Origin: Hemerocallis citrina
Taxonomy: Eukaryota; Streptophyta; Magnoliopsida; Asparagales; Asphodelaceae
Direction of reading: 5' to 3'
Length of the DNA stretch: 64,000 nt
Assembly (NCBI GenBank): GCA_017893485.1
Contig: CM030367.1
Location: 90,717,121 to 90,781,120, forward strand
Part shown: piece by piece, positions 1-11,694 of the stretch
Numbering within the stretch: the first letter of the stretch is position 1
Layout of the letters: every line of letters starts with the position of its first letter
Translations under genes and position numbers: made by a program
Notes under the pieces: generated by a model
Seen by the model: only the letters and a program-made list of their open reading frames with translations
What the model was told of the DNA's origin: nothing
The model's database searches: none

Positions 1-2459
1 TGAAACAAAATTTAATAATCTCAAATAAACCAGATCTGAACAAGTTAATAATTCTGGGTTACGTTGCCCAATACAAAATAATCTAATTAACCAAATACAA
101 TTATTCAAGATGAGCAACAAGAAAATAAATAGATATAGCAAAATCTCCAGCCAACTAGAATCCCAGATCACCTACTCCATCGGACAGCTGATCACCATAA
201 TCTGCAATTTAACAAATTGAAGGAAAAAGTAAAGAGAAACAAAACGACCGTCAATGCAAGTTACGGGCCGCTTGTAGTGCAGGCAACAAGTACAGTGAAG
301 ACAAATAGACGAGAATAGAGTAACAGCGGATGCAAGAATAGCATGGAAAGAATGTGACAACAAAATAGAGGACTAACTCTAAATCAAGAACAGAAACAAC
401 TAGCATGGCAAGATGAACGGATGCAAGTGGTATGAAACAAGTGTCAAGAATCAAGTATCATGTACAAGTAACAAGTAGCAAGTTTCAAGTGTCAAGTGAT
501 CATGTTCAAGTCTTGTGTCTAGTCCTATCTAAGTAGCACTTCATGCATCCCAGGTTTTGACCACATGGTTGCTGTATTCAAACAATTTCGTTTTAAATTT
601 TATAGTGGATCATAGAGGGCAGTGTACTCAGGGACAAGTATCAAGTAATTAAGTATCAAGCCTCAAGTATCAAATATCAAGTATCAAGTATCAAGTATCA
701 AGTATCAAGTATCAAGTATCAAGCCTCCATCCTCAAGTATCAAGCCTCAAGTATCAATTATCAAGCCTCAAGTATCAAGTATCAAGTAATCACGTAGGAT
801 CTATAGATCCCCTTCCGAGTACACGTTTCTGTATTTTCTACCATTATATCTTTCCCTTTAAATCCTGGCTTAGTTTCTTATTATTATTACTCAAGCAAGC
901 ATGGATGTGCACAAAAAAGTCAAGAAACATGGAGAGACAACAAGAGACAAGTAAAAGTTGAACAAAGGGCACGAACGGGGGATGAAAGACTCAAAGTAGG
1001 CTAAGACAATGAAAATTCTAGTTCAGGACATCACGACAGTACTGCACCAAATCTGGGATTCCCGTTACCCCGAACATGCAAATCTGAATCCGTCAGAAGA
1101 TCTACAAATTAGACTCCCGGCCGAATCCAGCAAATATATATAAGTCATATGGTATTTCAACAAAAACAAGGCTCAAAATAGAATTGCATCCAGAAAACAT
1201 GTTCAGTTAGAAATCAAGAGTTTGTATTCATTAACAGGAAAACAGCATAAAAAATTACTGATTAAATCCACGAAAAATCCGGGGTATTCCCTAGTATGTT
1301 TAGTAACAGAAAATAAAGTTTCATAATTTTCTAACATAGATAGAATAGTCGAGTAAAATCAAAAAGCAGCAAGATACAGTAGTTTTGTAAATATGAAATC
1401 ATAAACACAGCAGTACTAAAACCGCAATATCTCACAAAATATAAATCAAAATTCAGATCCGTCGAAAGAGTGATAAAGTAGATACATAAGGCTACAACTC
1501 GTATTCACAAAGTTTTTATAGACAACAAATAGAATCAGGTCGAAATTATGTATCTTTACTGAACAGTATGAAAATTCTGCAAGTATAGTACTTGTTTGTA
1601 AGCATGGAATAGCGTATAAAAGTTATCAGTTATATCCATAAAAATTAGGGGTTAATTTCAATCAATTCTAGTTGTAACCAGCAAAATATTGGATCAAAAT
1701 ATTATCTTTAACATCAGTAGAAAAATAAATCACCATTCAGAATTCGTATAAAACTGGATTTGGAATTTTAAACACATCTACAGTAAAATAGTCATAACTC
1801 ACGACTCATAAATCGAAACTGAGATCTGTCAGAAAATCTAGAAAGTAGACAGAATTCTCTATAATTCATATTCACAAATAATTTTCACATACTGACATTA
1901 ATAGGGTCTAAAATACTGATAAAAATTGGGGAACCAGCAAAACAGAAAATATCCTTCATGCAGAAAATCAACTAGCTCATATGAAACTCATCCAAAACAT
2001 AACCAAACGTGAAATAGGGTATACTAGATATCCAAGCAACATGGTATAGGGTGTTTGACAAGTCTACAACGAGTTATACTACATCGAACACATCATGCAC
2101 ACAAGATCATACAACACCTCATAATCACGAATACATGCAAATATACAAGAATTGATTATCTCTAAGTCTAAATTCATATCGTGTGTAATGAAACAACTAC
2201 GGGCGGGTCAACACAATAGAGACAAGATATAACATGAGTTTTGCACATGAATTGTCTCTAGAACAAACCTACACTACAGGCGGTATTTAGTACTTGTATT
2301 ACACAAAGAAAAGAATACAAGTTACTTGTCTTATAGTCGATGACGGAAACAAAGCAAGAACAAGAATAACGAGAACGGATTCCCGGGCACGAACACAATA
2401 ACACGAGCAAGCGGACACAAACAAGATCACGAACATAATCGGACGGCTAGACCCAAGAG
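1..2459. other. AT-rich non-coding flank
   Basis: No credible coding region is visible on either strand; the longest open frames are under 70 codons and match nothing I recognise. The stretch holds a heptamer satellite (annotated separately) and loosely repeated modules. Near 1080, 1455 and 1815 a phrase of the type 'aga/atc tgtcagaaaatctacaaagtagac' followed by 'tcatattcacaaa' recurs in diverged form about 360 bp apart, which resembles the inside of an old LTR or a decayed retroelement. No boundary or target-site duplication could be placed. Confidence 0.5.
437..790. repeat. Heptamer satellite (AAGTATC)n and variants
   Basis: The core at about 643-785 is a run of the 7-mer AAGTATC with variants AAGCCTC and AAATATC. 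A looser zone of CAAGT-type words (about 437-505) precedes it. At least six perfect consecutive units sit at 675-720. It is non-coding and lies in AT-rich sequence. Confidence 0.85.
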
Positions 2460-2725
2460 ATCAAGATCAAGATCAGATCAGATTAAATCGGACGGCCAGA
2501 TCAAGACTGATGATGATGGAGACGATGATCACGATCAGATCAGACGGTCCAGATCCCCCTGATGACGAAGATGATGATGATGATCCAGATCGATCGACGA
2601 TCGGACGTTTCAGATTGATCCTAATGTGGATGATGATCAAAATCAATCGGATGGTCCAGACCAGATGATGGAGATCATGATGATCAAGATGATCAAGTCG
2701 ATCGGACGGTTCTACAATCACATGA
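2440..2725. repeat. GATC/GATGAT-rich simple sequence
   Basis: The stretch is dominated by GATCAAGATC, GATCAGATC and GATGATGATGATC words. Open frames across it encode only low-complexity Asp/Ile/His runs, so they are not annotated as genes. It contains many GATC palindromes and a repeated 'tcggacggtcc/ttc' word (near 2593, 2647 and 2701). Confidence 0.7.
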
Positions 2726-2749
2726 TCAAAACTCTGATCAAAACATCAA

Positions 2750-3380
2750 ATCATCAATGGCTTGGCTCTAGCTGGAAACGACGGCAGTTGGTGACTGGAT
2801 CGCGATGGCGAGGACAGGGCAGAGGCTCCGACGGTGGAAGGCGGTGGTCGCGGGGATCTGCGACAGGGCTGAGATGACGGTGTGCACAGGGATAAGGGCA
2901 GCGGAGGGCGGTGCAGTCAGAGGGGCACAGAGGCATCGCTGATGGGTGGAGCACTGGTCACTGGGGCTATTGCTCGAGGAGGGCAGGACAGCGCTGCTGC
3001 AACGAGAGAGGAGCACAGGGCAGGGGGGTTGGCGTCGACTGAAGGCGACGCAATGCAAGAGGCAGCATAGGGTGGCTGCAGTCGCTGAGGGATTGCGACT
3101 GGCTAGAGGAAGCACTAAGGGGGAAGCCGGTGAAGCTGTGGAGGGGCATCGCAATGGGAAGGCAGGGAGAGATCGGGAGACGGCTGGCACTGGTGAGGTC
3201 GCGATGGCGGAGCGACGGTCGGGAGGAGGCACAGGCCGAAAGGGGGCTACACTGGCTGTCGTTGGTCACAACAGGGAGGGGGAGCACCGGTGTAGGGCGG
3301 CACCGAGGGTGAGGCAGAGAGGATCGGAGGGGACCAGGGGGTTAGAAGTCGAGGATGAAGAGGCGGCTGATGGGTTTTGA
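2750..3380. other. GC-rich, purine-skewed block with unrecognised overlapping ORFs
   Basis: Base composition changes abruptly from AT-rich to G-rich on the plus strand (C-rich on the minus). Overlapping frames of 144 codons (plus, 2946-3380) and 154 codons (minus, 2768-3232) are both open. Their products are low-complexity (Arg/Gly/Glu-rich or Pro/Ser/Leu-rich) with no motif I recognise. Long open frames on both strands are expected from the skew itself. Similar C- or G-rich blocks occur in LTRs elsewhere in this window (about 55640-56070), so this may be LTR or UTR sequence of an old retroelement. Confidence 0.4.
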
Positions 3381-3427
3381 TAATTAGGGTAGTATATGAA
3401 CAGGTGAGTATGCGGGTATAAATAGGT

Positions 3428-3466
3428 GAGTAAATATATTAGGGTTTAGGGTTAGGGTTAATATAG
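3428..3466 (+). repeat. Short interstitial telomere-like repeat
   Basis: A stretch reading TTAGGGTTTAGGGTTAGGG contains the Arabidopsis-type plant telomere unit TTTAGGG and one-base variants, about three units in all. It is embedded in AT-rich sequence with further 'gggttt' words to 3530. It is too short to be a telomere. Confidence 0.6.
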
Positions 3467-3589
3467 GGCTTAATGGGAAGAGTATGGGTAACAGGTAAAT
3501 ATAGTGGATAATAGGTTTTTGGGTTTTTGGGTTAAATAGAAATCCAACAAAAAATAATTATAAAAATATTAGATAAATTACAGTATTTT

Positions 3590-3775
3590 CAGGCTAAAAA
3601 TGAAACAATAATCATGATAATATTAACAATAAAAATAATAATAATGCAAATAATAGCACTAACAAAATAATACTGATAGTAACAATAATAATAACAATAT
3701 TAATAATTAGAATAATGATAGTAATAATAATAGAAATCAAGGTAATAATAACAATAATAAGATTTGTATTACAAT
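3590..3775. repeat. AAT/ATA trinucleotide-rich microsatellite
   Basis: Imperfect (AAT)n/(ATA)n interspersed with AAC units. No coding potential. Confidence 0.75.
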
Positions 3776-4079
3776 ATAAAAATTATAGAAAATAGTTACA
3801 AATAAAATTATTGATCAAAAATAGAATTTAATATAAGATCCAACAATACATCTAAACAAAAGAATTTGAAAGCGGAAAAATAATTTACAAAAGTTTTAAA
3901 TACCGAAAATACACAGAAAATATGTATTTACGAAAACATGGGTTACAGGGATGCTAGGGTTTTGGAGTTGGGTTCCGAAATTGGGGGAGAAAGAGAAGAG
4001 AGAGACACTATAAATATAATGATACAGCGTCAGCGATTGTGATTTAATAGGGTCCTAAACGACCTAGCACCCTAACCCG

Positions 4080-4322
4080 GTTAGCGCTCCTGGTATAAAG
4101 AGGCGCGCTAACGAGGTTGGCATGTCTGTACTTGGGTTTTTTTTGTTGTCCACCTATCACGCTAATTCCGTTAGCGTGAGTGGTTTAAATAGACACGCTA
4201 ATGGAGCCTATATTTGGTGAGTTTTTTCGTACACCCCCATTTGAGGGGAAAGATGTTATCCCCTAGCACAAGCTAACAGAGATAGCATGAAGAAAATTAC
4301 TAGGGGCGCTAACTCAGTTAGC
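4080..4322. repeat. Cluster of GCTAAC/GTTAGC inverted repeats
   Basis: Three hairpin-forming palindromes occur within 243 bp. The arms are GTTAGCGC (4080-4087) with GCGCTAAC (4105-4112); TCACGCTAA (4157-4165) with TTAGCGTGA (4171-4179, 5-base loop); and GCTAACT (4308-4314) with AGTTAGC (4316-4322). All share the same core word, so they look like diverged copies of one motif rather than chance palindromes. Function unknown. Confidence 0.65.
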
Positions 4323-4591
4323 AACAGGAATTTTTTGGTATTAAATTTTCGAACATGGACAGTTTGGTACATACTTTGAAAAGTGGGATAGTTTGGTAAA
4401 ATAATTCGATGGGGGATATGGTAATAACTGCCGTAGGAGATTTGTTGTTGGGTTCAATGGGCCTGCAAAATGGGCCTTTAAAAAATCCAACTTGACCAAA
4501 CTACTATTTTCTTTCCTTTTTTGTTTCTTTTTTCTTTTTTCTTTTTTCTGAACAAGGTTGTAGGCTCATCCCCGCGATTCAAAACCCTAAA
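4323..4591. other. Non-coding spacer before G0
   Basis: It contains a pyrimidine tract (TTTC/TTTTTC repeats, about 4508-4550) and the word 'aaaaccctaaa' immediately left of the G0 LTR. No gene is visible. Confidence 0.5.
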
Positions 4592-5128
4592 TGAAGTAAG
4601 ACAGAAGATACACTATTTGTTTGTCTTCTTACAAACTCACGGCTCTTGAATAAACAAGAGTTTATCAAAGAATCGAAAAGATAAATTGAATAAAACGTTT
4701 GTCATGTTATATTTGATTAATAATGAAAGATGATAATACATGATAAATCCTAACACCGATAAATAGGGGAATTAAACTTGCGAAGAAAGAAAATAAACAA
4801 ACATATTTTTGAAGAAATGAAATAACTGAAAATATCCCTAAACTATAAAAGCATAAAATATATAATCTTTCGAGTACAAACTATGCCAAGAAATTCGCCC
4901 GAAAAAATGCCAAATCTGTCCAAACTAAATATGGTGGTTCGCTTGCAGTTGACCGCCAATTACCCAATTTGAGTTAGAATGCTTTGTGGTCGACCACCCG
5001 GTTGACCACCAGTATGTAGTTTGAGATTCTAATAATCTTGCGGTTGAACGCCCAGTTGATCACCACAGTTTTGATATTCATTCGCTCGACGGCTTGGTTG
5101 ACCACCGCAACTCTTATTGCTTCATACA
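4592..5128 (-). repeat. G0 3' LTR
   Basis: It aligns by eye with 49255-49804 over nearly its whole length, starting from the shared 'actatttgtttgtctt' and running through the 'ggtggttcgcttgcag' region. On the minus strand it begins TGTATGAAGC. It carries a series of TTGACC/GTCGACC words (near 4950, 4990, 5002, 5055 and 5098) that are also present, partly decayed, in the other LTR. Confidence 0.72.
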
Positions 5129-5369
5129 AAATCTCTTGAAAAATAACTTGTCCTCAAGTTATGAAGGAACTAGAACAACTCAGTTTACCCCAAATAAATT
5201 CCAAATCACGATCAACCGCCAATCACTCTTCCCTTGACTACAAATCAATTTATGGCTGCTTGCGCTTTATTATGCCATATGAACCATTATGGTATCTTCG
5301 TCGAACCGCCATGGTTCAATCTGATCCATCAACTTATTTCGCTATGTACCATTCTCACCCATTTGAAAA
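5129..5369 (-). pseudogene. G0 pol 3' end remnant
   Basis: On the minus strand, just before the LTR, the sequence reads as a diverged form of the conserved plant gypsy ending 'N(L/S)RTS.F' followed by a stop. An open frame on the plus strand here (from 5161) runs into the T1 LTR and is an antisense shadow. The segment continues directly with 26413-26740 on the far side of T1. Confidence 0.5.
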
Positions 5370-7382
5370 TGTAACGCCCCGAATTCCAAATAAGGCCGAA
5401 TTCGAAGTTCCACAGGATCTTTACACTTCACTTCGTACAGTTTTACAAGGAAATTTGAACTTTTCATAATACAACAGAGTCCTTTACATTTATTTACACA
5501 GCGGAAAGTAAAATGAAGTACAGTAATGAAAATTATACAATTGCAACATCTTTAACATTTAAATAAATCAACAACAGCATATCAATTTTATATCTTTATG
5601 AAAATCCAACTCCTGCATAATAAACTGTGGGCACGTCAGTTGCTTACAACCGACAAAAATGTTATATACGGCCATCCTCTCTATGCCGAAAATATAACGA
5701 TCTTAATACTTTAACAAATCACAAACTTGAATGCAATATAAAGTGTTAAATGTGACTACTCTAAACATGTAAGTGTATGCAATGCCTCAATGCCTAATGC
5801 ACATATTTTATACTAAGATGACACTAATGCATACTTGTTCGGATTCTATGCATTTCATACTACAAAGGTCCGAGGCAAGAACCTACATACTCCACATTAA
5901 AGGGTTCGATACTTCGCCATGAAAACTTCCCAGTAATAAAGCAAGGTTTAGATCATTCCACAAGTACGGATCCCAGTCCCGGAGTCCACCGCCCGACTGT
6001 TATAACAGACTCCCCGTCGTGCGAATATCCCGCAAGTACCCCTCTAGCACCGATATACGTATATAGTTTGAAGTACGGCAACTATCTGCCTGACTACACA
6101 TAGTCCCAGATTTAAAATAAAAGCTCGTCTCCCATGAAGCAACCACAGTCCCGGAATCCTCCGCCCGACTGGGTCTATAATCCCGGAATCCTCTGCCCGA
6201 CTATATAGAGTGCCCCACTTGCGTCTGCCCAAGTTTACTATATCTTTACTTATGTGTTCAAGACATGAATAAATTATCATACCTAGAGTTAGTTTTACTC
6301 CCTACCGGACTTAATCCTAAATACTGAGATAGCTCCATGGCCATATCTTAAAATATAACTCAAATCTTTTAATTCAACAATACCGGTACCTAAGGTCTCA
6401 CTAAACTCTAGATTACAACCTTTCATGTACAAGAATCCATGGTTACTAATGCCCTTCAATAATCATGTATTTAACTCAATGTATTGTTATCTTCAACTTA
6501 TTCACAATTTAATCAATGTCTATCTTAGCATCATTCATGATTTATTTATTCATTCACAATCATTACATAATAGATTTCAATCTCATGAATCATCTTAATC
6601 ACATCAAGTATTCTTACTCAACCAAAAATAATCATAGAATTTCATTTAGAGAAAAAAAAATCAATTGCATTGCCAAAAATTAATCTTCTTATAATCAAGG
6701 TCATACTCTTGAATAAGTTTTCAAATTCATCAATTTATTAATTATCTCCATTTCACCTTTAATTAAGTTCTCCTCACACTCCCAGTATTTTCAAAAATAC
6801 CCGATGGAAAACAACAAAAGTTTTAGAATCAAAGTCAGGGCCTTCACATATTGGAAAATGGGATTAGAAACAAAGTCAGAACCTTCACATTTTTTTTCTA
6901 AAAAGTTTATAAACCAAGCCAGAGCCTTCACATATGAAAAAAAAAATAGAAACAAAGTCAAAGACCCCCACAAGGTTCGAACCCAGGGTAAGCAAGGAGA
7001 AAGCCCAACGCCCAAGCTAAGGGGCCAAGTGCACCCACGTGAGTGAAGTACACCGGGGGTTTTAAATACCCAAACTCTCCTATTCAATTTTCTTCACAAA
7101 ACTCGATTTTTCGTTTGATCTAATGTTTCATTTGGCTGCAATTATTTCATCTAGACTGAGTTTACTTTCAAACACTGACTCACGAATTTTTAACTAATAT
7201 TTTAGACATTATATCTAAATTTCAAATTATTTCTTCTCATTAATAAACATGAATTGCATTTCTTCAATTTATTCAAAATAGCAATTTGTATTTCTTACAA
7301 ACAATTTAAGAATCTATGTGTACTAAATTAACTTCACTAAAATTCATTTCAACCACAAGGAAAATCTCAACAATTTTCATAC

Positions 7383-8001
7383 TGTTACAGCTGATTCTGG
7401 TGTGGGGGTAAACAGATAGAATTTGTGGGTTCGTGGAAAGACCTGAATAGCGAATCCACACCTGTTCGTCGGAGTTGGGCTGCTGACTCCCGCCGTTCAT
7501 GTGCAAAGAAGTGCGATACACCGGGGTTGATCCCGGCGATGCACCCTCCGACGCTCTTGTCAGTAACCAGTGATGATTAAAAAAGAGCTTAAGTTGGCAA
7601 AAGAGTGATTAACCTGTAACAGTGGTCGGTGGGGGGAATTTATAGTCGCCGTTGGGATCAGATTAGGAATGTGATTCATGTGATCTGATCAGGCGTAAAA
7701 TCCTCATAATCAGATTAGGAATGTAATATCTTAATTCCCGGTGAGAGGATAGTCACGAATCAGGCCTGTTGATTTGGTTCAATCAGAGACCCTAATTCTA
7801 TCCTGTCGGACTGGGTTTGTATCGGGTCGGGACCCGTACCCAGTTGAGGTGGATCCGTTCGCGGATTATTGGATCTGTGAGAAGGAGACCCAGTACCCGC
7901 TTCGGACCCGTTAGTAGGTAAAATTACCATTTTACTCCTGAGCTTTAAGATTCGTCTCCGATGTGAACGGTCCCGATTTAATCCTATTTTTAGCCATATC
8001 A
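7383..8001 (-). repeat. R1 3' LTR (619 bp)
   Basis: It begins TGTTACAGCTG and ends AGCCATATCA on the plus strand, with the same length as its partner at 14419-15037. On the minus strand the TATA-like word here is TATAAATT (7637-7644), one change from the 5' LTR copy. Confidence 0.93.
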
Positions 8002-8020
8002 CGAGCCCCCCACTCCTAGA
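8002..8020 (-). promoter_or_regulatory. R1 polypurine tract
   Basis: On the minus strand the bases next to the 3' LTR read AGGAGTGGGGGGCTCG. R2 has a near-identical AGTGGGGGGCTCG at 62645-62658. This is the usual position of the plus-strand primer tract. Confidence 0.85.
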
Positions 8021-8099
8021 GACTGAGTTTTTCAGTCTTTGAGGAGTAGTTTTACTTTTCTAATGGCGTACGAGATTTTATCGGTGTTCTTAAGGGAGT

Positions 8100-8445
8100 T
8101 TTGGATCTTGCTTGGGGTGTAACGGTGTTATTCTGGGCTTGTAAAATGCCCAAAAATATTCTCAAAATTTTCTGGATTTTTGGTGATTTTTCCAGATTTT
8201 TCTGAATTTTTTCTCATTTTTTTGAATTTTTTATTCATTTTTCGAATTAAATAATTAATTATCGAAAATATTAATTAATTATTCTAATTTAATAATTATT
8301 TTTCCAGAATTTTAAAATAATTTTTCTGAATTAATAATTATTTTTAGAATTTTTAATTAATTTTTTTCGATTTTTTAAATATTTTTTCGGAATTTTTAAA
8401 TAATTAAAACAATTAAATAAATAAATAAATAATTTAAATATACCT
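8100..8445 (-). repeat. R1 AT-rich block before the polypurine tract
   Basis: A strongly AT-rich stretch of TTTTTC/AATTAATTA words. R2 has the same kind of block in the same relative place (62250-62520), ending in a shared 'tctgggcattttacaagc' phrase, so it is a conserved structural part of the family. Confidence 0.75.
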
Positions 8446-10300
8446 GGACACGTGGCGCGATCTGTGCCGTCGGATCCCGGCACGAATCTCGAGGAGGCAC
8501 GTTTCCCAAAAAATCATTATCTTGTCGTTTAGCGCACGTGGCGCGATCTGGACCGTCCATCACCAGAAGCGCGAATTTCTGGAAGATCCAACAGTCGTAG
8601 TTGCTCGGCGGCTTTTTTCTCCGTTTTTGGAGCTCGGAGGTGGGATCTGTTTTCGGATGTTGACGAAGCTCCTCGCTGGAGTTCGCAGCGGAGGCGAACT
8701 CGTCGTTGGAGCTCGGTGCGGTGGTGAGCTCGTGAAAGGGGGGAGCTCGATGCAGCGGTGAGCTTGTTAAGGGGGGAGCTCGACATGGGAGAGGCGAACG
8801 CTCGAGCTCGAACTTTGGAGGTCGGCACTCCCGAAGTTGAGCTTGTCGATGTATTGGGTTTTGGAGCTCGACGACAGTAGGGGGAGCTCGGCGAGAGGAG
8901 TGGAGCTAGAAGGTGGTCGTCGGTGGAGCTCGTCAGCGGAAGAATTGGGTTTGGAGCTTCGGAGCTTTGTGAGCTCGGTGACGAAGAGGATGGAGTTCGT
9001 CGGAGCTGTGGTGACGGGCTCGAGCTCGGGATGGGGGGCTCGGCGATGACTGAGGCGATGGAGGTCGGCGAGGCCATGGCGGAGCTTGGAGAGCTCAGAG
9101 CTTGAAGAAGAAAGCTTTCTTCTTGTTTGGTTTTGGCTGGAGCGTGTGAAGAAGAGGAAGGACAGGAACGGGTTCGAGTTTGAGGACCCTAACGGGTCCG
9201 ACCCGACCATCGTGCTCCATTTTTTTTTTCCTTCGCTGCTTCTTGTTCGGCGAATCCAAGCACGGATTTTGAGGCAAATTTTTTGCAATTTTGTAGCTCG
9301 GTAGGGCAGTAGCTCGGATGGTAGATCCGAGCTACGTGGCTCGATCTGGATGGTTGAATGGTGGCACGAATCTCGAGACGGGCTCAGTTCCCAAGAAAAC
9401 ACCATCTTGTCGTTTAGCGACGCCGGCAAGATCTGGGCCGTTGGATGATGGCACGAATCTCGAGACGGGCTCAGTTCCCAAGAAAACACTATCTTGTCGT
9501 TTAGTAACCTGGCAAGATCTGGGCCGTCCAATCGAGATCTTACACGAATGTTGAGGGAAAAGTGGTTTTTCTCTATTTTGGGGCTCGGATGGGCACTTGC
9601 TCGGTCAGCCGACCGGAGGGAAGAGCTCAGATTCGATTTTGACAGTTGCTCGGGTTCGGTTTTTCCCTCGCGCGAGTGTCTCGGTTCGGATTTCCGAGCT
9701 ATTCGGCGCAGCTGTATTGCGGTCCACTTTCCCGGTGCTACGGAGGTCCGATCGGGGCGTGTGACCCCTCGTTTCGAAGCTAGTTCGAAGATCTACAACT
9801 TCTCTTTAGGAGTGGGATGAAGATTCACCCTCCTTCATGGTCAAAATAGCCCCGCAACATGCTTATTTTCATGAAGTTAATAAGTACTTTGGTCTTGGGG
9901 ATTTTGGAAGAGGAGCTCCACTCCTAGGGGCGGAGAAGATGTGCTAGGAAGATCCTTGTGCTAGGAAGACCCTAGGGGCGAAGAAGAGGCGCGAGTGGGT
10001 CGGATCGCTAGTCGCTCGGCTCGGAATACCGAGCGACGTGGAGCAATCTGAGCCGTCGGATATCAGCGCGGATCTCGAGGCGGGCACAGTTTCCAAGAAA
10101 ACACTATCTTGTTGTTTAGTGCTGCTGGAGCGATCTGAGCCGTTGATCTCAGTGCGGATCTCGAGGCGGGCACAGTTTCCAAGAAAACACTATCTTGTCG
10201 TGTAGTGGTGGTGGCATGATCTGAGCCGTCTGATCGAAATCTTACGCGAATGTTGAGGGAAAAGTGAATTTTCTCCGTTTTGGGGCTCGGATGGGCACTT
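8446..10300 (-). repeat. R1 GC-rich 3' spacer with dispersed 84-90 bp repeat
   Basis: No pol coding sequence is present. The spacer is rich in GAGCTC words. A unit containing 'cacgaatctcgag', 'gttcccaagaaaacac' and 'tatcttgtcgtttagtg' followed by 'gcgatctgggccgtc' recurs at about 8450-8560, twice in 9335-9545 and twice in 10025-10235. Minus-strand open frames here (for example 8767-9531) encode Ser/Pro-rich low-complexity sequence and follow the composition, so they are not called genes. Confidence 0.65.
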
Positions 10301-10309
10301 GCTCGACAT

Positions 10310-11690
10310 CCGAGCAGAGGGAAGAGCTCGGCTCTGGAAGAGAGCCATTTGTGAGATGAGTTTGAGGAGCAACTCTAGGAGAGAGTTGTGAGCTCCGAAC
10401 TCGTTGAGAAGAGGTCCGCTTCGGAGGCGAGCGGGGTGAAGAGCTCGGTGAGACGAGTGTGAGGAGGGACTCTATGAGAGAGTTGTGCTCAAACTCGTCG
10501 AGAAGAGGTCCGCTTCGGAGGCGAGCGGAGTGAAGAGCTCGACTCTGGAAGAGAGCCATTTGTGAGATGAGTTTGAGGAGAAACTCTTGGAGAGAGTTGT
10601 GAGCTCCGAACTCGTTGAGAAGAGGTCCGCTTCGGAGGCGAGCGGGGTGAAGAGCTCGGTGAGACGAGTGTGAGGAGGGACTCTATGAGAGAGTTGTGAG
10701 CTCCGAACTCATTGAGAAGAGGTCCGCTTCGGAGGCGAGCGGAGTGAAGAGCTCGGCTCTGGAAGAGAGCCATTTGTGAGATGAGTTTGAGGAGCAACTC
10801 TAGGAGAGAGTTGTGAGCTCCGAACTCGTCGAGAAGAGGTCCGCTTCGGAGGCGAGCGGAGTGAAGAGCTCGACTCTGGAAGAGAGCCATTTGTGAGATG
10901 AGTTTGAGGAGCAACTCTTGGAGAGAGTTGTGAGCTCCGAACTCGTTGAGGAGAGGTCCGCTTCGGAGGCGGGCGGAGCGAAGAGCTCGGCTCTAGAAGA
11001 GAGCCATTTGTGAGATGAGTTTGAGGATCAACTCTAGGAGAGAGTTGTGAGCTCCGAACTCGTTGAGAAGAGGTCCGTTTCGGGGGCGAGCGGGGTGAAG
11101 AGCTCGGTGAGACGAGTGTGAGGAGGGACTCTATGAGAGAGTTGTGCTCAAACTCGTCGAGAAGAGGTCCGCTTCGGAGGCGAGCGGAGTGAAGAGCTCG
11201 ACTCTGGAAGAGAGCCATTTGTGAGATGAGTTTGAGGAGCAACTCTTGGAGAGAGTTTTGAGCTCCGAACTCATTGAGAAGAGGTCCGCTTCGGAGGCGA
11301 GCGGGGTGAAGAGCTCGGTGAGACGAGTGTGTGGCGGGACTCTATGAGAGAGTTGTGCTCAAACTCGTCGAGAAGAGGTCCGCTTCGGAGGCGAGCGGAG
11401 TGAAGAGCTCGACTCTGGAAGAGAGCCATTTGTGAGATGAGATTGAGGAGCAACTCTTGCAGAGAGTTGTGAGCTCCGAACTCGTTGAGAAGAGGTCCGC
11501 TTCGGAGGCGGGCGGAGCGAAGAGCTCGGCTCTAGAAGAAAGCCATTTGTGAGATGAGTTTGAGGAGCAACTCTAGGAGAGAGTTGTGAGCTCCAAACTC
11601 GTTGAGAAGAGTTCCATTTCGGGGGCGAGCGGGGTGAAGAGCTCGGTGAGATGAGTGTGAGGAGCAACTCTAGGGGAGAGCTTTAGCTCC
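10310..11690 (-). repeat. R1 tandem array A (alternating about 97 and 117 bp units)
   Basis: The marker phrase 'tccgcttcggaggcgagcgg' or a variant recurs near 10412, 10508, 10625, 10722, 10840, 10958, 11075, 11168, 11285, 11383, 11500 and 11612. The spacing alternates mainly between 93-98 and 117-118 bp. The two unit types differ in whether a 'ctctggaagagagccatttgtgagatgag' type segment or a shorter 'gtgagacgagtgtgaggag' segment follows. The minus-strand open frames across the array are translations of the repeat. Confidence 0.9.
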
Positions 11691-11694
11691 GAGC

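Noticed and set aside
643..785. Regular short repeats as a CRISPR array
   Set aside because: Units are 7 bp with no spacers and lie in plant nuclear DNA; it is simple satellite sequence.
2768..3380. Long overlapping ORFs on both strands as genes
   Set aside because: Open frames on both strands follow from G/C strand skew; the products are low-complexity with no motif.
5161..5469. 102 codon plus-strand ORF as a gene
   Set aside because: It starts in G0 antisense sequence and crosses the T1 LTR boundary at 5370.
8529..9531. 182 and 254 codon minus-strand ORFs as genes
   Set aside because: Ser/Pro-rich compositional frames in the R1 spacer; the R2 spacer does not preserve them.
10242..11667. 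Series of minus-strand ORFs with 'LISQMALFQSRALHSAR' as a repetitive protein
   Set aside because: They are translations of the R1 tandem array, downstream of the gag stop, and change frame between unit types.
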